Source: Allobogoriella deserti
GTDB taxonomy: Bacteria > Actinomycetota > Actinomycetes > Actinomycetales > Actinomycetaceae
Reading direction: 5' to 3'
DNA length: 63,590 bases
Assembly: GCF_042680605.1 (NCBI RefSeq)
Contig: NZ_JBHUEE010000014.1
Span: 1-63,590 of the forward strand
The notes beneath the pieces are model-generated. The model was not told the DNA's origin. It was given only the letters and a program-made list of their open reading frames with translations, and did not search any database. Below are positions 34,014 to 41,785 of the stretch, one piece after another. Each line of letters opens with the position of its first letter. The first letter of the stretch is position 1. Position numbers and translations under genes: made by a program.

Positions 34014-36769
34014 CCCTTCTTCGCTGTCGACCGCGACCGTGTCCCGCCCGAGCTGCGCCGGCGGGCGGGCTTCTTGGCCGGACCACGAGCGCGCTTCTCG
34101 GCGAGGAGCTCGTAACCACGCTCGGGAGTGATCGACTCGACGTCGTCGTCCCGGCGCAAGGTCGCGTTGGTCTCGCCGTCGGTGACGTACGGGCCGAACC
34201 GTCCGTCCTTGACGACCACGGGCTTGCCCGAGGTCGGGTCCTCGCCGAGCTCCCGAAGGGGCGGCCGCGAGGTCGCGCCGCGGCCACGCTTGGGCTGGGC
34301 GTAGATCGCGAGGGCCTCCTCGAGCGTGATGTCGAAGATCTGCTCCTCGGTCTCCAGGGACCGCGAGTCCGTCCCACGCTTGAGGTACGGCCCGTACCGG
34401 CCGTTCTGCGCGGTGATCTCCACGCCGTCGGGGTCGGTGCCCACCACGCGCGGCAGGGAGAGCAGCTTCAGTGCCTGGTCGAGGTCGACCGTCTCCATCT
34501 GCATGGACTTGAAGAGCGAGGCGGTGCGCGGCTTGGGCCGGGCCGGCTTCTTCTTCGGCTTGGGCTTGCCGTTCTTGTAGTACTCGGTGGGCTGCGCGTC
34601 GAGGTGGGCCTGGATCTGCTCCTCGGTCATCTCCGGGATCACCTCGGTGACGTAGGGCCCGAACCGCCCGTTCTTGACCACGACGGTGTGCCCGGTCTCC
34701 GGGTCGACGCCGAGCTCGCGCCCGTCGTCGGCCTGCTTGGTGAGGAGCTCCCGGGCGACGTCGACGGTGAGCTCGTCCGGCGCGATGTCCTCGGGCACGG
34801 ACGCGCGGCGCTGCTCGCCGGATTCGTCCGGCCCCTCCAGGTAGGGGCCGTAGCGCCCCACCCGCAGGGTGATGCCCTCGCCGATATCGATACTGTTGAT
34901 GGCGCGGGCGTCGATGTCGTCGCCGAGGTCGGCGACGAGGGCGCGCAGCCCCGGCCGGTCGGCGCCGTCGTCGCCGCGGTAGAAGCGGGCGAGCCAGTCG
35001 ACCCGTTGCTCGTCGCCGGCGGCGATCCGGTCGAGGTCGGTCTCCATCTCGGCCGTGAAGTCGTAGTCGACCAGACGCGGAAGGTTCAGTTCGAGCAGTC
35101 GCACCACGGAGAAGGCGAGCCAGGTGGGCACCAGGGCCTGCCCGCGCCGGTCCACGTAGCCACGGTCGGTGATCACGGAGATCGTCGCGGCGTAGGTGGA
35201 CGGGCGGCCGATGCCGCGTTCCTCCATCGCTTTGACCAAGCTCGCCTCGGTGTATCGCGGCGGCGGGGTGGTCTCATGCCCTTCGGCGGTCACCTCGTCG
35301 GTGACGACGGCGTCACCCTCCTTCAGGGCCGGCAGGCGGGCGTCGTCGCGGCCGGTGTCGTACCGGTCCGCGTCCCGGCCTTCCTCGTAGGCGGCCAGGA
35401 AGCCGCGGAAGGTGATGACGGTGCCGGAGGCGGTCAGTTCGGCGCGGGTGGTGTTGCCGTCGGCGAGGACCGGGTCAGCACCGAGGCGGATCGTGGCGGT
35501 CGAACCACGGGCATCGGCCATCTGAGAGGCGACCGTGCGCTTCCAGATGAGGTCGTAGAGCTTGAGCTCGGTGGGGTTGAGTCGACCGGCCACCTGTCCT
35601 GGCGTGCGGAAGGAGTCTCCGGCAGGGCGGATGGCCTCGTGGGCCTCCTGCGCGCCCTTGGCCTTGCCGTAGGTGCGCGGCTTGTCATTGACGTAGTCCT
35701 GGCCGTACAGCTCCGCGGCCTGGCGGCGGGCGGCCGAGATCGCCTGCGAGGACAGCACCGGCGAGTCGGTACGCATGTAGGTGATGTAGCCGTTCTCGTA
35801 GAGCGACTGCGCCGTACGCATGGTCTCCCGCGAGCTCATCCGCAGCTTCCGTGAGGCCTCCTGCTGCAGCGTGGAGGTGGTGAACGGGGCGGCGGGGCGG
35901 CGCGTGTACGGCTTGGTCTCCATGGAGACGACGTGCGCCGGGACCTGCTCGAGGGCCGTGGCGACCTCGGTGGCGACAGTCTCGTCGAGATGCAGCGTGC
36001 CGGCTTTCTCGGCCGAGGCCTTCAGCGCGCCGTCGTCCCCGAAGTCGCGGCCGGTGGCGATCTTTTTCCCGCCGAGCGTGACCAGCCGGGCCCGGAACTG
36101 ACCGCTGTCCGACGGGTCCTCGGCGGAGGTGCCGGTGAACGTGCCAGTGACGTCCCAGTAGGAGGCGGCACGGAAGGCCATCCGCTCGCGTTCGCGCTCG
36201 ACCACCATCCGGGTCGCCACGGACTGCACGCGACCGGCGGAGATGCCGGGCTTGATCTTGCGCCACAGCAGCGGGGAGAGCTCGTAGCCCACCAGGCGGT
36301 CGAGGATGCGACGGGCCTCCTGCGCGTCGACCAACCGGTCGTCGACGTCGCGGGTGTTCTCCAGCGCGCGTGCGATCGCCTCGCGGGTGATCTCGTGGAA
36401 GACCATCCGCTTGACCGGAACCTTGGGCTTGAGCACGTCGAGGAGGTGCCAGGCGATCGCCTCGCCCTCCCGGTCCTCGTCCGTGGCGAGGTAGAGCTCG
36501 TCGGAGTCCTTCAGCGCCCGCTTGAGCTCGGTGACCTTCTTCTTCTTGTCCGAGGCCACCACGTAGTACGGCTCGAAGTCGCCCTCGACGTCCACGGCGA
36601 ACTTGCCGAACGGTCCCTTCTTCATGTCCGCCGGCAGCTCCGAGGGCTGCGGCAGGTCACGGATGTGGCCCACGCTGGCCTCGACGTCGAAGTCGTCCCC
36701 GAGATAGCCACCGATGGTGCGCGCCTTGGCGGGCGACTCGACGATCACGAGCTTGCGGGTAGTGGCCAC
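34010..36769 (-). CDS. topA: DNA topoisomerase I
   Basis: Type IA topoisomerase of 919 aa that relaxes negative supercoils. The Toprim domain has KLVIVESPAKARTIGGYL and ATDEDREGEAIAWHLL. The catalytic Tyr is in GYITYMRTDSPVLS, and EAHEAIRP follows. The C-terminal region lacks zinc-binding cysteines and instead has four TopA C-terminal repeats (RVGRYGPYLEG, VVKNGRFGPYVTE, AQNGRYGPYLKRG, VVKDGRFGPYVTD), then a Lys/Arg-rich tail, the actinobacterial form. The GTG at 36769 is chosen: GGAAGG lies 5 bases before it, and the preceding codons lack conservation. Confidence 0.96.
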   Translation of the reverse strand: MATTRKLVIVESPAKARTIGGYLGDDFDVEASVGHIRDLPQPSELPADMKKGPFGKFAVDVEGDFEPYYVVASDKKKKVTELKRALKDSDELYLATDEDREGEAIAWHLLDVLKPKVPVKRMVFHEITREAIARALENTRDVDDRLVDAQEARRILDRLVGYELSPLLWRKIKPGISAGRVQSVATRMVVERERERMAFRAASYWDVTGTFTGTSAEDPSDSGQFRARLVTLGGKKIATGRDFGDDGALKASAEKAGTLHLDETVATEVATALEQVPAHVVSMETKPYTRRPAAPFTTSTLQQEASRKLRMSSRETMRTAQSLYENGYITYMRTDSPVLSSQAISAARRQAAELYGQDYVNDKPRTYGKAKGAQEAHEAIRPAGDSFRTPGQVAGRLNPTELKLYDLIWKRTVASQMADARGSTATIRLGADPVLADGNTTRAELTASGTVITFRGFLAAYEEGRDADRYDTGRDDARLPALKEGDAVVTDEVTAEGHETTPPPRYTEASLVKAMEERGIGRPSTYAATISVITDRGYVDRRGQALVPTWLAFSVVRLLELNLPRLVDYDFTAEMETDLDRIAAGDEQRVDWLARFYRGDDGADRPGLRALVADLGDDIDARAINSIDIGEGITLRVGRYGPYLEGPDESGEQRRASVPEDIAPDELTVDVARELLTKQADDGRELGVDPETGHTVVVKNGRFGPYVTEVIPEMTEEQIQAHLDAQPTEYYKNGKPKPKKKPARPKPRTASLFKSMQMETVDLDQALKLLSLPRVVGTDPDGVEITAQNGRYGPYLKRGTDSRSLETEEQIFDITLEEALAIYAQPKRGRGATSRPPLRELGEDPTSGKPVVVKDGRFGPYVTDGETNATLRRDDDVESITPERGYELLAEKRARGPAKKPARRRSSGGTRSRSTAKKG

Positions 36770-36877
36770 ACGGACCTTCCTTCTGGTGGTGGTCGCTTCA
36801 GGGACCGGGACCCGCTGACGGTACCTCGTCACCTCACGGGTCCGCAGGCGCGCGGATCCCTCCGGACAGCGGCACGC

Positions 36878-37759
36878 TCAGCCGCGGGGACGTGGCGAGG
36901 CCGGCCTCGGACCGGCGAACCAGAGCGCGACGAAGGCCGTCAGGCACGCGACCGAGAGGACCCCGACGCTCGCGCCACCGTACGCGATCAGCAGCTCCGC
37001 GCGGCTCGATCCGTCGCTCTGCGTGGTGAGCATGAGGCTGAGCAGGGCGGCGAAGCCGGCGGCGAGGCCGACCACGAGGAAAAGGCGGCGGGTGTAGCGG
37101 TCCGCCGCCACCATCCATGACGGCGTACCCGCCGGCACCGGGTCCCCGCCGATCCGCAGGACCGCGCTGACGAGCACTATCCAGGCCACGACGACGAAGA
37201 AGGCGGCGACGACGTCGCTGGCACGGTGCCAGCCACCGATCATGGTCGAGATCCCCGTGCCACCGGCGTAGGCGAAGCCGAGCAGGGTCGCGAGCCAGCG
37301 CCACCGCGGGACGGTGGCGAGCAGCGCCGCGGCGCCGACCGTCGCGGCGACGGTGGTGTGCCCGCTGGGCAGAGAGTTCCAATGCATCTGTGCGGCGCCG
37401 GTGAAATCCGGCCGCTCGAGAACGTGGTACTTCAGCACCTGGGTGGTCACGTTCGCACCGGCCACGACGACGGCGACCGCGAGCGCGTCCCGGCCGCGGC
37501 CTCGGATCAGCGAGATGGACATCCCGACGACGATCACGACGGCGAGGAACGGCACCGAGACGACGTCGAGGATCTGCTGGGCGCTGTCCTCCAGCCGGGT
37601 CCGCCCGATCGAGGAGCCCTCGTAGGCCACCTGTTCGAGACGCTGGCCGCCGGGATGGTTGACGAACACCCACCACAGAAGCAGCACCGCCCCGGCCGCC
37701 GCGGCGGCGAGGACGAAACCGGCCGCCCGGCGGCCACCGTCGCGCGTACCTGGGCTCAC
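36878..37759 (-). CDS. PAP2-superfamily membrane phosphatase
   Basis: A 293-aa protein with about seven membrane segments. The three phosphatase motifs are visible in order: KYHVLERPD (motif 1), PSGHTT (motif 2, catalytic His) and GGWHRASDVVAA (motif 3). Members remove phosphate from lipid phosphates or prenyl diphosphates such as undecaprenyl-PP at the outer face of the membrane. The substrate is unresolved. The GTG start follows a TACTGT box by 6 bases. Confidence 0.87.
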   Translation of the reverse strand: MSPGTRDGGRRAAGFVLAAAAAGAVLLLWWVFVNHPGGQRLEQVAYEGSSIGRTRLEDSAQQILDVVSVPFLAVVIVVGMSISLIRGRGRDALAVAVVVAGANVTTQVLKYHVLERPDFTGAAQMHWNSLPSGHTTVAATVGAAALLATVPRWRWLATLLGFAYAGGTGISTMIGGWHRASDVVAAFFVVVAWIVLVSAVLRIGGDPVPAGTPSWMVAADRYTRRLFLVVGLAAGFAALLSLMLTTQSDGSSRAELLIAYGGASVGVLSVACLTAFVALWFAGPRPASPRPRG

Positions 37760-37765
37760 GCGGCC

Positions 37766-37771
37766 ACAGTA
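37766..37771 (-). promoter_or_regulatory. -10 box (TACTGT) for the PAP2 gene
   Basis: Minus-strand TACTGT, 6 bases before the GTG at 37759, the leaderless arrangement. Confidence 0.55.
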
Positions 37772-37805
37772 CGGCCGGCCGGCCGGTGCGTGGTCGCGAC
37801 CCGGC

Positions 37806-37964
37806 CGCTCGTTCCTCGCTCGGGTTCGTCAGAAGACCGGACTCGACTGGCCTTCCTCCTCACCCTCCGCTCGTTCCTCGCTCGGGTTCGTCAGAAGACC
37901 GGACTCGACTGGCCTTCCTCCTCACCCTCCGCTCGTTCCTCGCTCGGGTTCGTCAGAAGACCGG
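37806..37964. repeat. 62-bp tandem repeat at the 3' end of the SDR gene
   Basis: Units begin at 37806, 37868 and 37930 (period 62 bp). The first two are essentially identical and the third is truncated after 35 bases. On the minus strand the unit begins with the last codons and stop of the SDR gene, so the array looks like a duplication of that gene's 3' end plus its downstream flank. There are no spacers, so it is not CRISPR. Confidence 0.9.
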
Positions 37965-38807
37965 CTTACCGCCGGTGACGCCCAGCACCGTTCCCGAGAC
38001 GTAGCTCGCCTCGTCACTGGCCAGGTAGACGAACGCCGTTGCCACCTCGATCGGATGGCCCGCCCGGCCGAGCGGAGTGTCCGAGCCGAACCCGTCCACC
38101 TTCTCGCCGTCGAAGGTCGAGGGGATGAGTGGTGTCCAGATCGGACCGGGGGCGACGGCGTTGACCCGGATGCCGCGGGGACCGAGCTCGGCCGCGAGGT
38201 TGACGGTGAGATTGTTCAGCCCCGCCTTCGTCGCGGCGTAGTCGATGAGCCGGTCGGAGGGCTGGAAGGCCTGGATCGAGGTGGTGTTGATGACGCTCGA
38301 GCCGGCCCCGAGATGTGGGGCGGCGGCCTTGGTGAGCCAGAAGGTCGCGAAGACGTTGGTGGCGAAGGTGCGCTCGACCTGCTCACCCGGGAAGTCCTCC
38401 AACGCCTGGTGCGCCATCTGGAACCCGGCGTTGTTGATGAGGACGTCGAGTCCGCCGAGCTCGTGCACCGCCCGTGACACAAGCTCGACGTTCGCCTGCT
38501 CCGTGCGCTGATCGACCGGGCAGAGCACACAGCGGCGGCCGGCGGCCTCCACGTGGCGCTGCGTCTCCTCGGCGTCGGCCTGCTCCTCGGGCAGGTAGGC
38601 GATGGCCACGTCTGCCCCCTCCTTGGCGAAGGCGATGGCGGTGGCCCGCCCGATGCCCGAGTCGCCGCCGGTGATCAGGGCACGTTTGCCGACCAGTCGG
38701 TCCTTGCCGACATAGGACGTCTCGCCGTGGTCCGGCGCAGGTTCCAACTCGGAGGTGCTGCCGGGCCAGGTCTGATGCTGCGGGGGGATCGCGCTGAGAT
38801 CGCTCAT
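37953..38807 (-). CDS. Short-chain dehydrogenase/reductase (YghA/GSP39-like)
   Basis: A 284-aa SDR with an N-terminal extension of about 40 residues containing SELEPAPDHGETSYVG, typical of the stress-induced YghA/YdaD/GSP39 subgroup. The cofactor motif is ALITGGDSGIGRATA. NNAG and the catalytic Ser in INTTSIQAF, with YAATKAGL (Tyr/Lys), complete the active site. The C terminus is GTVLGVTGGKPVF. The physiological substrate is unknown. The ATG at 38807 matches the family N terminus. Its stop lies in the third tandem-repeat unit. Confidence 0.9.
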   Translation of the reverse strand: MSDLSAIPPQHQTWPGSTSELEPAPDHGETSYVGKDRLVGKRALITGGDSGIGRATAIAFAKEGADVAIAYLPEEQADAEETQRHVEAAGRRCVLCPVDQRTEQANVELVSRAVHELGGLDVLINNAGFQMAHQALEDFPGEQVERTFATNVFATFWLTKAAAPHLGAGSSVINTTSIQAFQPSDRLIDYAATKAGLNNLTVNLAAELGPRGIRVNAVAPGPIWTPLIPSTFDGEKVDGFGSDTPLGRAGHPIEVATAFVYLASDEASYVSGTVLGVTGGKPVF

Positions 38808-39172
38808 GCGCCTCATCGTGTCGTGCGCGCCCGCCGCGCGCACGCGGAGCCCGCCGCGCCCGCAGCCGCGAGTACGGTGGCGGCCGCGTCCGGTGCGCCG
38901 CCGCGCGGGAGCAATTCAGCGAACAATCTCACATGTTGGTGTAATTTCCAGGCAAAACAGGAAAGCGACGTGCCACCGGCTTTCCGCTTCAGGGCACCGC
39001 AAGGTCGCCTCGTGACACGCTGCGACGTTCCTGCGACGGCGAGCGAGGGGCTGGCCGGACGGAACCGGCCCTCGTTACGGTCTGGGGCGGACTTTTCCCG
39101 GCGGCTGCACGGCGGCTCGCCCCGAACCGTGCCGTGACGGCGCGGCCGGAAGACCCCGACCGAGGAGATTCG
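38808..39172. other. Divergent intergenic region between SDR and BCCT genes
   Basis: About 365 bases without a credible gene. The stretch 38920-38965 is AT-rich for this genome and contains a plausible -10 (GTAATT). A 7-bp stem GGAAAGC/GCTTTCC lies at 38960-38985. It presumably holds the promoter and any osmotic control of the BCCT transporter gene. Confidence 0.4.
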
Positions 39173-41053
39173 ATGAGCGAACAATCGCAGAGAACGGCCG
39201 AGGCGGCCTCGCCGCCGCCCGGCGAGCGACGATCCCGCCTCATTGCGGCGCCCCGGATCTTCTGGCCCGCGGCCATCATCATCGTCGCGGCGGTGCTCGT
39301 CGCCTTCTTCTGGCCGGACCGCACGGCGGCGGCGCTGGACACCGCCATGTACGACGTCGTGGCCGCCCTCGGGCCCTGGTTCGTCATCGTCGTCGCCGGC
39401 TTCATCATCTTCTCGCTGTGGATGGGTCTGAGCCGGTTCGGTGACATCAAGCTCGGCAAGGACGAGGACTCGCCGGACTTCTCGCTGTTGTCCTGGTTCG
39501 CCATGCTCTTCGCCGCCGGCATGGGCATCGGTCTGGTCTTCTGGGGCGCGGCCGAGCCTCTGGAGTACTTCACCAACCCCAAGCCGCCGCTCTCCGCCGA
39601 CGCCTCCGCCGGCGTCCGCGCCGAGGCGGCGATGAACCAGACGTTCCTGCACTGGGGCTTCCACGCGTGGGCGATCTACGCTGTCATCGGTCTCGCCCTC
39701 GCCTACGCCATCCACCGCCGCGGGCGGCCGGTCTCGATCCGCTGGGCGCTCGAACCGCTGCTCGGCGACCGTGTCAAGGGCTGGATGGGCGACACGATCG
39801 ACGTCATCGCCGTCATCGGCACCCTGTTCGGCGTCGCGACATCGCTCGGCCTCGGCGTCCAGCAGATCTCCGCCGGCCTGACGTATCTGGGGCTCATCCC
39901 CGACAGCCAGATCAACGCCGAGGGCCGGGCCGAGAACACCGTCCTGGTCATTCTCATCACGATCATCTCGCTCATCGCCCTGACCTCGGTCCTCACCGGC
40001 GTCGACAAGGGCATCAAGTGGTTGTCCAACGCGAACCTCGGCATGGCCGGCGTGTTCCTCGTCGCGCTGCTGCTGCTCGGCCCGACGCTCTACCTCTTCC
40101 GTGACCTCGTCCAGTCGATCGGGGCCTACCTGCAGGACGCCGTCGGCCTGACGTTCAACACCTCCACTTACACCGGCGAGGCCGGCCTGTCCTGGCAGCG
40201 CTTCTGGACCGTCTTCTACTGGGGCTGGTGGATCTCCTGGGCGCCCTTCGTCGGCGTCTTCATCGCCCGCATCTCCAAGGGCCGCACCGTCCGGGAGTTC
40301 ATCGGCGGCGTGCTGCTCGTTCCCACCGCCATCACCTTCGTGTGGTTCACCGTCATGGGCGGCGGCGCCATCCGCCGCGCGTGGGAGGACGGCATCGGCG
40401 GTCTGTGGGACCCCGACTACCTGCCGACCGTCGGTGAGCAGCCGGAAGAGGTGCTGTTCAACTACATCGACGTCGTCCACTCCTCGGACGTCGTCTCGAT
40501 CATCCTGGCCGTCGTGGCGACCCTGCTGGTGGCGATCTTCTTCGTCACCTCCTCCGACTCGGGCTCGCTCGTCGTCGACATGATCTCCTCCGGCGGTGAC
40601 CCGGACCCGCCGCGCTGGAGCCGCGCGATGTGGGCCCTGCTCGAAGGCGCGGTGGCGATCACGCTGCTGCTCGCAGGCGGCGGGGGCCTGACGGCCTTGC
40701 GCGACGCCGCCATCCTCACGGCGATCCCGGTCTCCGTGGTGATGGTCGGTATGTGTATCGCGACCTACCGCGCGTTCAGCGCCGAGCACTCCGTCCTGCT
40801 CCGCGCACAACGGCGGCAGCGCCGCGAAGAGCTGCAGCGCGAGCTCCAGGACCGCATGCAGCCGCACGTGGAGCAACACGTCGAACAGCACGTGGAGAAG
40901 CAGTTCGACGAGCGCTTCGACGAGCGCTTCGAGGAGGCCATCTCCGAGGTCACCGAGAGCAACGGCGGCAGCCTCGGCTCCGGCAGCTCCGGCTCGCGCG
41001 GCTCCGGGACCTCCGGCGGGCAGCGGATGTCACGCTTCCGCCGACGCCGGTAG
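39173..41053 (+). CDS. BCCT-family betaine/choline-type osmolyte transporter
   Basis: A 626-aa sodium-coupled transporter of the BetP/OpuD family with 12 predicted helices. Landmarks are FAAGMGIGLVFWGAAEP, the glycine-rich segment of helix 1, and FYWGWWISWAPFVGVFIAR, the Trp-rich substrate-binding helix. The C terminus beyond about residue 545 is a cytoplasmic charged helix with repeated HVEQ and DERF units, like the osmosensing tail of BetP, then a Gly/Ser linker and basic end. The ATG at 39173 follows GAGGAG by 6 bases. It would import glycine betaine or a related compatible solute, complementing OtsAB trehalose synthesis; the exact substrate is not readable. Confidence 0.92.
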   Translation: MSEQSQRTAEAASPPPGERRSRLIAAPRIFWPAAIIIVAAVLVAFFWPDRTAAALDTAMYDVVAALGPWFVIVVAGFIIFSLWMGLSRFGDIKLGKDEDSPDFSLLSWFAMLFAAGMGIGLVFWGAAEPLEYFTNPKPPLSADASAGVRAEAAMNQTFLHWGFHAWAIYAVIGLALAYAIHRRGRPVSIRWALEPLLGDRVKGWMGDTIDVIAVIGTLFGVATSLGLGVQQISAGLTYLGLIPDSQINAEGRAENTVLVILITIISLIALTSVLTGVDKGIKWLSNANLGMAGVFLVALLLLGPTLYLFRDLVQSIGAYLQDAVGLTFNTSTYTGEAGLSWQRFWTVFYWGWWISWAPFVGVFIARISKGRTVREFIGGVLLVPTAITFVWFTVMGGGAIRRAWEDGIGGLWDPDYLPTVGEQPEEVLFNYIDVVHSSDVVSIILAVVATLLVAIFFVTSSDSGSLVVDMISSGGDPDPPRWSRAMWALLEGAVAITLLLAGGGGLTALRDAAILTAIPVSVVMVGMCIATYRAFSAEHSVLLRAQRRQRREELQRELQDRMQPHVEQHVEQHVEKQFDERFDERFEEAISEVTESNGGSLGSGSSGSRGSGTSGGQRMSRFRRRR

Positions 41054-41072
41054 TCCGCTCCGGCCCGAGGCG

Positions 41073-41121
41073 ACGAGGTTGCCGGATCCGGTGAGTCATC
41101 CACCGGGTCCGGCAACCTCGT
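41073..41121 (+). terminator. Hairpin terminator (family 1), second copy
   Basis: A 21-bp stem (41073-41093 with 41101-41121), one G-U wobble and a 7-base loop lie 20 bases after the BCCT stop. Its core matches the hairpin at 1957-2008 almost base for base. Confidence 0.8.
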
Positions 41122-41182
41122 TCTCGTCTCACGGGGCACCGGCTGCCGATGCCGTGACCTGCGACGGTGGCATCCTGCCGCC

Positions 41183-41740
41183 ATGAACCTGTGGGATCTC
41201 GTCGGCATCACGCCGCCTCACGCCTTCGCGGTCGTCCTGTCCACATGCGTCCTGTACGCGGCGTTCGTGGCCCTCACCCGGCTGCTGGGCCAGCGTGTCC
41301 TGGCCACGCTGTCCACGCTCGACGTCGCCGTCGTCATCGTGCTCGGTGCGATCCTCGGCCGGGCCGCGATGGGCCACAGTCCCACCCTCGCCGGCGGCCT
41401 GATCGCGCTGCTGACCCTCGTCGCCCTCGAAGGGCTGATCGGCGTGCTGCGTCGGTTCGACTGGGTCGAGCGCGTGCTGTGCAACCCGCCGCTGCTGCTC
41501 ATGGCCGGCACCGAGGTCCTCACCGGTCACCTCGAACGGGCCCACATCACCGAGGCCGAGCTACGCTCACGCCTGCGGATCAGTGGGGTCCGGCATCCCG
41601 GTGAGGTCGCGGCCGTGGTGCTCGAGCCCACCGGAGCCATCAGCGTGCTGCGCCGCGGCGAGCCCATCGACCCGCGACTGCTGGCCGAGGTCCGCGGCGC
41701 GGACCGTCTCCCCGCAGACCTGCGCCGTCCGGCCGCGTGA
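41183..41740 (+). CDS. DUF421 (YetF-like) membrane protein
   Basis: A 185-aa protein with three N-terminal membrane segments (about residues 14-34, 45-64, 69-88) and a cytoplasmic domain with the DUF421 pattern ITEAELRSRLRISGV, then VAAVVLEPTGAISVLRRG. YetF-type proteins are widespread and, in spores and elsewhere, form membrane complexes of unclear role. It stands alone, converging with hppA 45 bases apart. Confidence 0.83.
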   Translation: MNLWDLVGITPPHAFAVVLSTCVLYAAFVALTRLLGQRVLATLSTLDVAVVIVLGAILGRAAMGHSPTLAGGLIALLTLVALEGLIGVLRRFDWVERVLCNPPLLLMAGTEVLTGHLERAHITEAELRSRLRISGVRHPGEVAAVVLEPTGAISVLRRGEPIDPRLLAEVRGADRLPADLRRPAA

Positions 41741-41785
41741 GGGACGGGCGCACCGCCTCGGCGAGCCGCCCCGATTCAGGCAGGC

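Noticed and set aside
37806..37964. Possible CRISPR array
   Set aside because: The 62-bp units abut with no spacers and start inside a coding gene; no cas genes in the window.
38813..40891. 692-codon open frame on the minus strand over the BCCT gene
   Set aside because: Composition is Asp/Arg/His-rich with no domain, antisense to a clear 12-helix transporter.
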